A stretch of 64,000 nt of DNA from Candidatus Rokuibacteriota bacterium (lineage in GTDB: Bacteria; Methylomirabilota; Methylomirabilia; Rokubacteriales; CSP1-6). Location of the stretch: contig QHSP01000034.1 of assembly GCA_003220495.1 (NCBI GenBank), positions 1-64,000 of the forward strand, written 5' to 3'. Below the pieces are notes generated by a model. It ran no database searches, was not told where the DNA came from, and was given only the letters and a program-made list of their open reading frames with translations. Below are positions 1-7,993 of the stretch, one piece after another. A program made the translations under genes and the position numbers. The stretch's first letter is position 1, and every line of letters starts with the position of its first letter.

Positions 1-361
1 CCGCGATCTTCTCGCGCGTCTCGGTGGTATTGGCGCTCTTACCGTGCGCCTCGACCGCCGCCTGGTCCTTCCAGATCTCGAAGATCGCGAACTGATGCGG
101 CTGGTCGATGCGCTGCACGACCTCGCAGCGGAGATTGCCGCCTTCCTTGGACGCCGCGTCTCGGTAGCGTCGGAGTATGGTCGCGGCCTCAGCCTTCGAC
201 GTCGGCATGACCTCGACGTAGGTCACGGAGTAGATGTTGCCCGCGATCGGGGCGGGTGTTGACGTCTGAGCGGGCGCCGGCGCCTGGGCACGCGCGTCTC
301 CGATCACGCCGATCGCCATCACGACCAGTCCGAGCAAGAGAACGCGAACGACCATGTCCAT
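1..361 (-). CDS. Secreted antibiotic-biosynthesis-monooxygenase (ABM) domain protein, partial
   Basis: Reading the minus strand from the ATG at 361 gives a hydrophobic signal peptide (MDMVVRVLLLGLVV, cleavage near ARA-QA), then an ABM-type ferredoxin-like fold with typical segments NIYSVTYVEVMP and QFAIFEIWKDQAAVEAH. The frame runs off the left edge, so the C-terminus is missing. A GAGGGGGTG ribosome site precedes the ATG. ABM proteins are small dimeric beta-barrel oxygenases or haem/quinone-handling proteins; the export signal suggests a periplasmic role, but the substrate is unknown. It is divergent from the hydrolase at 412, so the 50-bp gap should hold both promoters. Confidence 0.75.
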   Translation of the reverse strand, partial: MDMVVRVLLLGLVVMAIGVIGDARAQAPAPAQTSTPAPIAGNIYSVTYVEVMPTSKAEAATILRRYRDAASKEGGNLRCEVVQRIDQPHQFAIFEIWKDQAAVEAHGKSANTTETREKIA

Positions 362-411
362 GGCGTCACCCCCTCGCATGCTACCCTAAGCGCTCGAAGC
401 GCGGAGGAGCT

Positions 412-1182
412 ATGTCGGCGGGCGACGTCATCGGGGGAATCGAGCTGGAAGTGGTGCGCCGCGGCGCCGGCCGGCCGGTGCTGCTCCTGCACGGCGCGCA
501 GACCGTCGATCCGCGCGCGCCATTTCTAGAAATGCTCGGCCATCACGCCGAGATCATCGCCCCCTCCCACCCCGGCTTCGGGAGATCGGCGCGCCCGGCG
601 GATTTCGAGACCGTGTACGACCTCGTCCACTTCTATCTCGACTTCCTCGAGGCGCTGCCCCACGAGAAGGTGACCCTGATCGGATTGTCCTTCGGCGGGT
701 GGCTTGCGGCCGAGCTCGCCGTCAAGTGCCGTCATCGGCTCGACGGGCTCGTCCTGGTCGACGCCTTCGGCATCAAGGTCAGCGACCGCGAAACCCCGGA
801 CATCCTCGACGTCTTCAACACCTCGCCGCAGGAGGTTCAGCGGCGGAGCTGGCACGATCCCGCGACCTGGGCGCCTGATCTCGACGCCCTGTCCGACGAC
901 GAGCTCGTGATCCGCGCGCGGAACTGGGAGGCGCTCTGCCTCTACGGCTGGAATCCGTACATGTACAATCCCCAGCTCAAGCGGTGGCTGCAGCGCATCA
1001 CGGTCCCGACGCTCGTCCTGTGGGGCTCGAGCGACGGCATCGTGAAGCCGTCGTACGGACGCGGTTACAGCAGCCTGATCCCCGGCTCGCGCTTCGAGCT
1101 GATCGAGCGCGCCGGGCATCATCCCGAGATCGAGCAGGCCAGAGCCTTCGTGGACACGGTCGTGAAGTTCATGAATCGCTGA
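412..1182 (+). CDS. Alpha/beta-hydrolase fold protein
   Basis: A 256-residue cytosolic hydrolase of the MhpC/epoxide-hydrolase type. The oxyanion strand and HG motif are at about residues 23-28. The nucleophile elbow GLSFGG puts Ser at about 93, the acid is Asp208 in WGSSDG, and the base is His236 in AGHHPE, so the triad is complete. The ATG at 412 is preferred over an upstream in-frame start because GGAGGAG lies directly before it. The next gene, an LLM flavin oxidoreductase, begins 21 bp downstream, so the two are probably one operon, perhaps oxidation followed by hydrolysis of a small organic substrate. The substrate cannot be read from the sequence. Confidence 0.85.
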   Translation: MSAGDVIGGIELEVVRRGAGRPVLLLHGAQTVDPRAPFLEMLGHHAEIIAPSHPGFGRSARPADFETVYDLVHFYLDFLEALPHEKVTLIGLSFGGWLAAELAVKCRHRLDGLVLVDAFGIKVSDRETPDILDVFNTSPQEVQRRSWHDPATWAPDLDALSDDELVIRARNWEALCLYGWNPYMYNPQLKRWLQRITVPTLVLWGSSDGIVKPSYGRGYSSLIPGSRFELIERAGHHPEIEQARAFVDTVVKFMNR

Positions 1183-1203
1183 GGCGGCTCCGGAGAGAGC
1201 ACG

Positions 1204-2400
1204 ATGGACGCTTGGTGGCAGTGCGAAGTCCCGTACCCGTTCGTGCCGCAGGACGTCATCAACGCAACGGATTCCGTCCGCGCGAGCCTACCGAATCGCT
1301 ATTGCGACCCGAAGATCGCCGCCGACCTCTTCGAGGAAGTCATCGACGAGTTCCTCCTGTGCGACGACCTCGGCCTGAACGTCCTGGCGGTCGAGCACCA
1401 CGCCGGCATCAACTCGCTGCTCGGCGCCAATCCGTTGCTGGTCGGCATCCTCGCGCGGCAGACGCGGCAGGTGCGGCTCCTGAGCCTCGGGACGCTGATA
1501 TCCCTCCGAAAAGATCCTGTGCGGGTCGCGGAGGAATACGCGACGGCGGACGTCATCTCGCACGGCCGCCTCGAGATCGGCTTTGTTAAATCGGGCGGCA
1601 CGGAGATGGCGTCGAACAACGCGAATCCCGTGAACAACATCGAGCGCTACTGGGAGGCGATCGACCTCATCAAGAAGGCGCTCAGCCATCACGACGGGCC
1701 GTTCAGCTGGGAGGGCAAGCACTTCACGCACCGCCACGTGAACATCTGGCCGCGGCCGTGGCAGCAGCCACATCCGCGGATGTGGTCGGCCACCGGCGAT
1801 CCGGAGACCGCCGCCGAGGTCGGACGGCGCGGGATGGTGCACGTGCTCGTGCTGCGCGGACCGGAGGGCACGAAGCGCGCCTACGCCGCCCATAGAAAGG
1901 CACGCGCCGAGGCGGGCCTACCGAAGGTGACCACCGACAACTTCGCCTATGCGGCCTTTGTTTATGTCGGCGACACCGACGAGGAGGGGATGCGCGTCGG
2001 GAGCAAGCTCCTCTGGTTCCTCCACACCAGCCTGAAATCGGCTCCGCAGTATTCGAAGCTCCTCCCCGGCAGCGCGCCGCCCCAGGCCGCGCCGCAGATC
2101 TATCGCACGGCGCCCAAGAGCGGAAGCACGGGCGTGATGTCGGCGGGGCAGAACGCCGCACGGCTCACGTCGCTCAGCGCCGAGCAGGCGATGGCGCAGG
2201 GCATTCTCTTCGCCGGCAACCCGGACAGCGTCTACAAGCAGGTGATGGACTTTTACGACAAGGTCGGCGGGTTCGGCCACCTCAGCCTGGTCGGCCGCTC
2301 CGGCTTCATGACCCACGCCGAGTCCGAGAAGAGCATCCGGCTCTTCGCGCAGGAAGTTCTCCCGCGTCTCCGCGAGATCAAGCCGATCACGGCGGACTGA
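1204..2400 (+). CDS. LLM-class flavin-dependent oxidoreductase
   Basis: A 398-residue bacterial-luciferase-like monooxygenase (TIM barrel, FMN or F420). Family features are EHHAGINSLLGANPLLVGILA near the N-terminus, the RVAEEYATADVISHGRLEIGF segment, and FAGNPDSVYKQVMDFYDKVGGFGHL near the C-terminus. It lies just downstream of the alpha/beta hydrolase and is likely co-transcribed. Such enzymes oxidise small organic molecules with reduced flavin and oxygen; the actual substrate is unknown. A second paralogue from a different subfamily lies at 4029-5153 on the other strand. Confidence 0.88.
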   Translation: MDAWWQCEVPYPFVPQDVINATDSVRASLPNRYCDPKIAADLFEEVIDEFLLCDDLGLNVLAVEHHAGINSLLGANPLLVGILARQTRQVRLLSLGTLISLRKDPVRVAEEYATADVISHGRLEIGFVKSGGTEMASNNANPVNNIERYWEAIDLIKKALSHHDGPFSWEGKHFTHRHVNIWPRPWQQPHPRMWSATGDPETAAEVGRRGMVHVLVLRGPEGTKRAYAAHRKARAEAGLPKVTTDNFAYAAFVYVGDTDEEGMRVGSKLLWFLHTSLKSAPQYSKLLPGSAPPQAAPQIYRTAPKSGSTGVMSAGQNAARLTSLSAEQAMAQGILFAGNPDSVYKQVMDFYDKVGGFGHLSLVGRSGFMTHAESEKSIRLFAQEVLPRLREIKPITAD

Positions 2401-2423
2401 CGGCCCCGGCGGTTCCGGGACCC

Positions 2424-3215
2424 TCAGCGTCCCATGAACCTGGGCGCCCGATTCTCTCGGTGCGCGGCCATGCCTTCGTCCACATCGCGACTCCACTCGA
2501 GGGCGTGACGGAGCGCGTCGGCCAGGGCGCGGCCCGCGGCGAAGCCTCCAGCACTGCGGACGTTGATAATGCGCTTGGCTCCTCGCGTGGCGAGTGGACC
2601 ACTGGCACAAATTCGGGCGGCTAGCGCGCGCGCTTCGGGGAGGAGCCGCGCCGCAGGATAGACCGAGAGCACGAGCCCAAGGCGCTCCATCTCCGCCGCG
2701 TCGACCTCGCGCCCCGTGCAGATCAGCTCGAGCGCGCGCGCCCGCCCGACGATCCCCGGCAGCCGAACCGGGCCTCCGGCGCCTGGGAAACCGCCCCAGA
2801 GCGCTTCGGGAAGCGCGAAGGTCGCGTGTGCCGCGGCCAGGCGGATGTCGCAGGCGAGAGAGAGCTCGGCCGCGCCCGCGCGGGCGGCGCCGTTGAACGC
2901 CGCGATCGTAATCTGAGGCAGCGCCTCGATCGCGTCATACAGACGGTTCGCGATGCGGACGAGCTCGAGGATCTGCTCTTTCGTGTAGCTCGCGCGGACC
3001 ACGGGATTCAGAATGCCCATCGAGAAGAACTCGGCGCCGCTGCCGGTGATCACAACGGCCTGAGTTTCCTCGTCGGCGCCGAGGCGATCGACCACGCCCT
3101 GCAGCGTGAGCAGCACGTCGCGCGTCAGCCGGTTCTGATCGCCAGGACGATCGAGCGTGATCGTCATGGCGCGCCCGTCGCGCTCGACGCGGACTTCTTT
3201 CGATCCTTCCGTCAT
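2424..3215 (-). CDS. Enoyl-CoA hydratase/isomerase family protein
   Basis: A 263-residue crotonase-fold protein beginning [14 protein letters not shown]. It shows the usual core: [14 protein letters not shown], then [14 protein letters not shown] (oxyanion-hole strand), and the [24 protein letters not shown] segment that normally reads AVNGxAxGGGxELALACDxRIA. The start at 3215 has GGGAGGA upstream and overlaps the stop of the MerB-like gene as ATGA, which argues for translational coupling. The canonical second glycine loop is altered (ARAGAAE), so activity on a standard enoyl-CoA is not assured. Confidence 0.85.
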   Translation of the reverse strand: MTEGSKEVRVERDGRAMTITLDRPGDQNRLTRDVLLTLQGVVDRLGADEETQAVVITGSGAEFFSMGILNPVVRASYTKEQILELVRIANRLYDAIEALPQITIAAFNGAARAGAAELSLACDIRLAAAHATFALPEALWGGFPGAGGPVRLPGIVGRARALELICTGREVDAAEMERLGLVLSVYPAARLLPEARALAARICASGPLATRGAKRIINVRSAGGFAAGRALADALRHALEWSRDVDEGMAAHRENRAPRFMGR

Positions 3216-3883
3216 CGACGTCCTCCCGTGAGGAGACCACCGAAGAGGCGCGAGCCGAGCTTGAAGCCCTCGACCAGCGTGGTGCCGGCTCCTTCCGCCG
3301 TCGGGTTTTCCTCTCGCCACGCCCTCAGATGCTCTTCCGACCGGAAGAAGTTGATCGTCGTTCAGAGCGAGTCGGCGACCTTGCAGCGGACGTCGGCTCG
3401 CTGGCCGATCCAGAGCATGACCTCCGACCCTTCCGGTCCGGCACCTTCCGGCGTCGATCGGAGCTCGAGCAGCTCCGCGCAGTGATGACAGCGCGACCGG
3501 ATCTCGACTGATTGGCCGAGCATCGGCGCGATGCCCAGCGCGTCCACGGCGCAGCACGCGAACCGCTCCTGGCCACCCTGCAGGCGCACCACGAACGGCG
3601 ACGGCGATGCCGAGAAGGGGTATGCCATGTCGACGCGGCCATCCTGGATACGGATCAGGTCATCGTCGTCCAGGGTGACGAGCGCGTGCCGCGTAGCCGC
3701 GGCCGGGGCGTCGGCAAAGCTGGCGACGATGTCCTCTACCGGAATGGGTCCACCGCGGTCCACGAAGAGCTGGAGAACGCGCCTGGACACCGCGGTCTCC
3801 CGCGCCGCCCGCCGGGCTTTCCATCGATCTTCCAGGTCGCCGGCGCCGAGCTCGTCGGCGGTCTTGATCTGAAGGCGCGCCAT
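3212..3883 (-). CDS. MerB-like organomercurial/organometal lyase, predicted selenoprotein (in-frame UGA = Sec174)
   Basis: Read through the UGA at 3362-3364, the frame gives a 223-residue protein: an N-terminal winged-helix-like region (about 30-90) followed by an alkylmercury-lyase domain. [10 protein letters not shown] supplies Cys111 and Asp114, RSRC supplies Cys132, and UGA174 precedes [15 protein letters not shown]. Against MerB from memory (Cys96, Asp99, Cys117, Cys159, then HVHFFAS) the spacing is identical with no gaps, so the UGA falls on catalytic Cys159. The frame stays open and homologous for 49 codons after UGA and ends in an ATGA overlap with the enoyl-CoA hydratase gene. A SECIS-like hairpin follows the UGA. 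MerB cleaves carbon-mercury bonds; no merA, merT or merR lies nearby, so the substrate could be another organometal. The alternative is a pseudogene. Confidence 0.85.
3332..3349 (-). promoter_or_regulatory. Predicted bacterial SECIS hairpin for the MerB-like gene
   Basis: On the minus strand, 12 nt after the UGA, TTCTTCC pairs with GGAAGAG (7 pairs including one terminal U-G) around a GGUC loop. The loop starts 19 nt after the UGA and its first base is G, which fits the known bacterial SECIS rules (short stem, loop 16-37 nt from UGA, G among the first loop bases). The GGUC loop also occurs in the E. coli fdhF SECIS. Confidence 0.7.
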
Positions 3884-3942
3884 CCCGGTAGCAGGATAAA
3901 CTCTGTCGCAAGCCAGGAGGACGCGATGTTCGAGGGCTTCAC

Positions 3943-4032
3943 GGCTACGAGAAAGCCTGGTCGACCTACGTGAGCAATCTGAAGGGCTGCATCGCCCTAC
4001 CCTGCGGCCACTATCCCGCCGAACGCGTCTAG
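3943..4032 (+). pseudogene. Remnant: C-terminal fragment of an alpha/beta hydrolase
   Basis: The frame GYEKAWSTYVSNL followed by ALPCGHYPAE looks like the tail of a haloacetate-dehalogenase-type hydrolase, including the catalytic-His motif GHY-AE, ending at a TAG. No start or body is present upstream, because the MerB-like gene lies there on the other strand. The fragment overlaps the stop end of the neighbouring LLM gene by a few bases. Likely the scar of a rearrangement. Confidence 0.5.
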
Positions 4033-5153
4033 CGAAACCGTGGAATCACTTTCTCCGCGAACAGCTCGAGCGTCTTCAAACACCGATCGCGCTCGAGAAT
4101 GCCCTGGCCGAACAGCAGGAACATCTCGTTGAACGGCACGTGGCGCGCCGCGTTCTCGATCATGCGCGTGACGGTGTCGGCATCGCCGATCAAGAGCGGC
4201 GGGCGGTCCTGGCCGAAGGGGACGGACCACGAGTCCCACATCCACAAGCAGTCCTCGGCCCAGGCCTCCGCCTCGCTCTTGGTGTCGGCGAGCACGAGAT
4301 AGCCGCCCCACGCGGCTTCCTCCCCGCGCGGCAGCTTGCGGCCGTGCTGCTCGGCCACCTCGCGGTAGCGGCTCCAGAGCATCGTGCAGAAGTCCATCTC
4401 GCCGGCCATCACGATGGGCTTGCCGCCTTCCCTCGCCCAGTAGAGGGAGGTCTGCAGGCTGTGCGTGAAGCCCGAATAGACCGGGATCGGATTCTGCAGC
4501 GGGCGCGGCGCGATGCCGACCTCGCGGATCGTGCCGTCAGCGTCCACACCGCGGCCGTACTTCAGATAGACCGGATGCGGATGCGGCTGGCGCTGACCCT
4601 CGGGCGGATACGACCAGTACTTGCCCTTGAAGGAGAACGTGTCGTGGGCCCACGCGGTCTTGATGATCGCCACGCACTCCTCGAAGAGCTCGCGGTTGCG
4701 CGCGTCCTCGTCGCTCTTGCGGTTCCACGGGCCGGTCGCCTTCGCGCCCGGCACGGCCGCGTAGTTCTCGAACCAGCGCGCCTGGTAGCCGCGCACGAAC
4801 GCGACGTTGAGCCGGCCACCGAGCAGATGATCCAGAGTCGCCGCGTGCTCGGCCACGCGGAGCGGGTTGTGCGTGGGCAGCACGTAGCCGAACTGATTGA
4901 TCCTGAGCCGCGGGCCGTGCCGGCCGAGGAACATCGCCATGAGGCCCGGGTCTTGACCGAGCTCGAATCCCTCGATCTGCAGGTGGTGTTCGGGGATACC
5001 AATGCCCGACCAGCCTGTCGCGTCGCACGCGCGCGCGTACTCGCCGATCTCGTCCAGCATCCGCTGGTAGAGCACGGGGTCCTTGCCGGCCATGCCGCGC
5101 TCCAGCTCGCGGCGCCGGCCGATCGTCACGTACATGAACGCGTGGAAGTCCAT
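4029..5153 (-). CDS. LLM-class flavin-dependent oxidoreductase
   Basis: A 374-residue luciferase-family monooxygenase. Diagnostic segments are GIGIPEHHLQIEGF near the N-terminus, QFGYVLPTHNPLRVAEHAATLDHLLGGRLNVAFVRGYQ in the barrel, and LLIGDADTVTRMIENAA near the C-terminus. It is a different subfamily from the one at 1204. It lies 9 bp downstream of an MFS transporter on the same strand, so import and oxidation of the same compound is a reasonable inference. Confidence 0.87.
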   Translation of the reverse strand: MDFHAFMYVTIGRRRELERGMAGKDPVLYQRMLDEIGEYARACDATGWSGIGIPEHHLQIEGFELGQDPGLMAMFLGRHGPRLRINQFGYVLPTHNPLRVAEHAATLDHLLGGRLNVAFVRGYQARWFENYAAVPGAKATGPWNRKSDEDARNRELFEECVAIIKTAWAHDTFSFKGKYWSYPPEGQRQPHPHPVYLKYGRGVDADGTIREVGIAPRPLQNPIPVYSGFTHSLQTSLYWAREGGKPIVMAGEMDFCTMLWSRYREVAEQHGRKLPRGEEAAWGGYLVLADTKSEAEAWAEDCLWMWDSWSVPFGQDRPPLLIGDADTVTRMIENAARHVPFNEMFLLFGQGILERDRCLKTLELFAEKVIPRFR

Positions 5154-5162
5154 CGCCTGACT

Positions 5163-6398
5163 TTATACCACCTGCCGTGACGGCGGCCGGCGCAGCGCCC
5201 AGAACGCGACGCAGCCCACCAGGTAGGAGGCGATCGAGGCCAGGAAGGCGAGCCGATAGCTGCCGAACGCGTCGAAGATCCACCCGGCGGCCCAGGCGCC
5301 GAAGGCCGAGCCGATGCCGGTGCCGACCGTGATCACGCCGAGGATCGTCCCGAGGTTCGGTCCCGGGAAGAGATCGGCCGTCTTCGCGGTGATCGCCGGG
5401 CCGCGCGCGCCCCAGGTGAGGCCGAAGAAGCTCGCGTGAAGCCAGAGGAGCCACGCGTGGTCGGGGCCCGTGATGAAGAGCGCACAGATCACGCCGACGA
5501 TCGAGACCGCGTAGGCGAGGATGGCCGAGAGCTCGCGCCCGATGTAGTCCGAGATCGTCCCGGTGACGATCGTGCCGCCGACGGAAAGCAACGCGCCCAT
5601 GCCGAGCACGCTGGCGGCGTAGAGCTTGTCGAAGCCGGCGTCCACGGCGAACGCGAGCTGGTGCAGCGAGACGAAGAAGCTTCCGAGGCCCGTGCAGAGA
5701 TAGACCGTGAACAGGAGCCAGAAGTGGGGCGTGGACACCGCTTCGGCGAGCGTCCAGTCTCGGCGCGCCGGGCGAGCGTAGGCCGCGCCTTCGCTCGGGG
5801 GCGGCGCGCTCGGCTGAGCGACCGGCGCGGGCGGCTCGTCACGACGAAAGAGCGCGGCGAGCGGCCAGACGAGGAGGCCCATGAACGCGGCCTGCACGAG
5901 ATAGGCGTGCCGCCAGCCGACCGCGAAGATCAGGAGCTGAGCGAGCGGCGCCGACACGGCGCGCGCGAAGCCGTTGGCCGACTGGACGATCGAGATCGCC
6001 ATGCCCCGGTTGCTCACGAAATGGCGCGACAGGATGGGCACGAACACGACGAGCCCGAGGCAGTTGGCTCCGAGCGTCGTGAGGACACCGTAGAGCACGA
6101 CGATCTGCCAGAGCGCGTGGACGTAGCCGCTGCCCAGGAGCCCCAGGGTGAGCACGGTCCCGCCGAGCAGCACGAGACGCCGCGGGCCGAGGCGGTCGAC
6201 CAGCGCGCCGACGAAGGGCGCGCTGATACCGCTCACGAGCGCGGAGACCGAGAAGGCCAGCGACGTCTCGGCGCGACTCCACCGGAATTCCTCGAGGAAG
6301 GCCACGAGAAAGACCGCATAGGAATGCATCAACGCGGCGCTGATGGCGAAGGTCACGAAGGCGCCGCCCAGCAAGAGGCCGCCGCGCCGCGTGGTCAC
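5163..6398 (-). CDS. MFS transporter
   Basis: A 411-residue major facilitator superfamily permease with about 12 hydrophobic segments and the loop motif GALVDRLGPRRLVLLGG between helices 2 and 3. The central cytoplasmic loop (about 185-215) is proline rich. It resembles the oxalate/formate-antiporter-like (OFA) group of carboxylate carriers. It is probably co-transcribed with the LLM oxidoreductase downstream and is divergent from the CoA-ligase operon starting at 6431. The substrate is not known; an organic acid is the best guess. Confidence 0.88.
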   Translation of the reverse strand: MTTRRGGLLLGGAFVTFAISAALMHSYAVFLVAFLEEFRWSRAETSLAFSVSALVSGISAPFVGALVDRLGPRRLVLLGGTVLTLGLLGSGYVHALWQIVVLYGVLTTLGANCLGLVVFVPILSRHFVSNRGMAISIVQSANGFARAVSAPLAQLLIFAVGWRHAYLVQAAFMGLLVWPLAALFRRDEPPAPVAQPSAPPPSEGAAYARPARRDWTLAEAVSTPHFWLLFTVYLCTGLGSFFVSLHQLAFAVDAGFDKLYAASVLGMGALLSVGGTIVTGTISDYIGRELSAILAYAVSIVGVICALFITGPDHAWLLWLHASFFGLTWGARGPAITAKTADLFPGPNLGTILGVITVGTGIGSAFGAWAAGWIFDAFGSYRLAFLASIASYLVGCVAFWALRRPPSRQVV

Positions 6399-6430
6399 GC
6401 GCGGTGCCTATACAATGGGGCCCGGGAGCC

Positions 6431-7993
6431 ATGACGCGACTGACGGACTACACGACCTACGCGGACGGCCAGCGCCACTTCTCGTCCGCGGCGCTGTGGT
6501 CGCTCTTCGACGGCGACCGCGACTCGCTGAACATCGCTGTCGAGTGCATCGACCGGCACGCCGGATCCGGGCGCGTCGCGGTCCGCATCGCCCACGCCGA
6601 CGGGCGCGACGAGACGCTCGACTTCGACGACCTGGCCGACTGGTCCTCGCGCTTCGCGCACTGGCTCGCCTCGCGCGGCGTCGGCCGCGGCGACCGCGTG
6701 GCGATCATGCTCGAGCCCTCGCTCGCCTTCTACGCCGCGCTCTTCGGCACGATCAAGCGCGGCGCCATCGCGGTGCCGCTCTTCACCCTCTTCGGCCCGG
6801 ATGGCATCCGGCTGCGGGCCGAAGACTGCACGCCGAAGCTCCTGCTGACGAACACCGAGAAGGCCGACACCGCGCGCGCTCTCGCCGGCCTCGACGTCGT
6901 GGTGGCCGACGATGCGCTCATGTCCGCGCTCGCGGCGCAGCCGAGCCGCTACGAGGCGCGTACCGCCCCCGACGACCTCGCGGTGTTTCAGTACACGTCG
7001 GGCACGACGCGCGAGCTGCCGGCGGCGGTGCGCCATCCCCAGCGGGCGATCGTCGCGCTCATGGTGGCGGCACTCTACGGCACCGGCATCCGGCCTCGTG
7101 ATCGCTTCTTCTGCCCGTCGTCGCCCGCGTGGGGACACGGACTCTGGCACGGGACGCTCGCGCCGCTGGCGCTCGGCGTCACGACCGCCACCATGGCGGG
7201 CAAGTTCGATCCGGTGAGAATGCTGCGCGCGCTCCAGGAGTACGAGGTGACCAACCTGTCGGCCGCCGCAACTCACTACCGCATGCTGAAGAGCTCCGGT
7301 CAGGCGCCGGCGTACCGTTACGGCATCCGGAAGCTGTCCTTCACCGGCGAGCCGATGGACAGCGCCACGCGCGCGTTCGTCGAGGCGACGTTCGGCGCGC
7401 CGGCGTGCAGCATGTATGGCACCACCGAGGTCGGCGTGATCCTCGCCGATTATCCGGGCGCGGCCGACCACACCGTCAAGCCCGGGGCGCTCGGCAAGCC
7501 GGTCCCCGGCGTCCGCGTCGAGGTGCAGGGCGCGGACGGTCGGCCCTGCCCGCCGAACCAGATCGGCGAGATCAAGGTGTGGCGACGGGGTGCCTGGTTT
7601 CCGACGAAGGATCGAGGCCACGTGGACGGCGATGGCTACTTCTATCACGCCGGACGCGCCGACGACGTCATCATCTCGGCCGGCTGGACGATGAGCGCGA
7701 TCGAGATCGAGGACGTGCTGCTGCGGCATCCGGACGTGCGCGAGGCGGCGGCGATCGGCGTGGCCGATGCCCTCCGGGGCCAGGTGGTCAAGGCCTTCGT
7801 CGTGAGCGCGCGCGGCGGCGACGAAGCGTTCGCTCGCGAGCTGCAGGATTTCACACGCACGCGCCTGAGCCAGCACGAGTACCCGCGCCAGGTGGCGTTC
7901 GTGGCCGCGCTGCCCAAGACGCCGGCCGGGAAGGTCAACCGCAAGGCGCTTCGAGAGTCGGAGGCGAGGGTGGAGCCCACGCATGCCCCGTGA
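6431..7993 (+). CDS. AMP-binding acyl-CoA synthetase
   Basis: A 520-residue ANL-superfamily ligase, close to acetyl/medium-chain acyl-CoA synthetases. The adenylation domain contains YTSGTT followed by RELPAAVRH rather than the usual GxPKGV, so the conserved P-loop lysine position is altered. Further motifs are MYGTTEVGV, KDRGHVDGDGYFYHAGRADDVI (hinge) and PKTPAGKVNRKALRE with the C-terminal catalytic lysine. ATG 6431 is preferred to 6404 because the family N-terminus begins there. Its end overlaps the next gene by 11 bp, indicating one operon with the dehydratase and second ligase. It should activate a carboxylic acid to its CoA thioester. Confidence 0.88.
   Translation: MTRLTDYTTYADGQRHFSSAALWSLFDGDRDSLNIAVECIDRHAGSGRVAVRIAHADGRDETLDFDDLADWSSRFAHWLASRGVGRGDRVAIMLEPSLAFYAALFGTIKRGAIAVPLFTLFGPDGIRLRAEDCTPKLLLTNTEKADTARALAGLDVVVADDALMSALAAQPSRYEARTAPDDLAVFQYTSGTTRELPAAVRHPQRAIVALMVAALYGTGIRPRDRFFCPSSPAWGHGLWHGTLAPLALGVTTATMAGKFDPVRMLRALQEYEVTNLSAAATHYRMLKSSGQAPAYRYGIRKLSFTGEPMDSATRAFVEATFGAPACSMYGTTEVGVILADYPGAADHTVKPGALGKPVPGVRVEVQGADGRPCPPNQIGEIKVWRRGAWFPTKDRGHVDGDGYFYHAGRADDVIISAGWTMSAIEIEDVLLRHPDVREAAAIGVADALRGQVVKAFVVSARGGDEAFARELQDFTRTRLSQHEYPRQVAFVAALPKTPAGKVNRKALRESEARVEPTHAP

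Noticed and set aside
3362-3364. UGA as a tryptophan codon (altered genetic code)
   Set aside because: Most genes here end normally at UGA and use TGG for Trp; the site aligns with a catalytic Cys in both affected genes.
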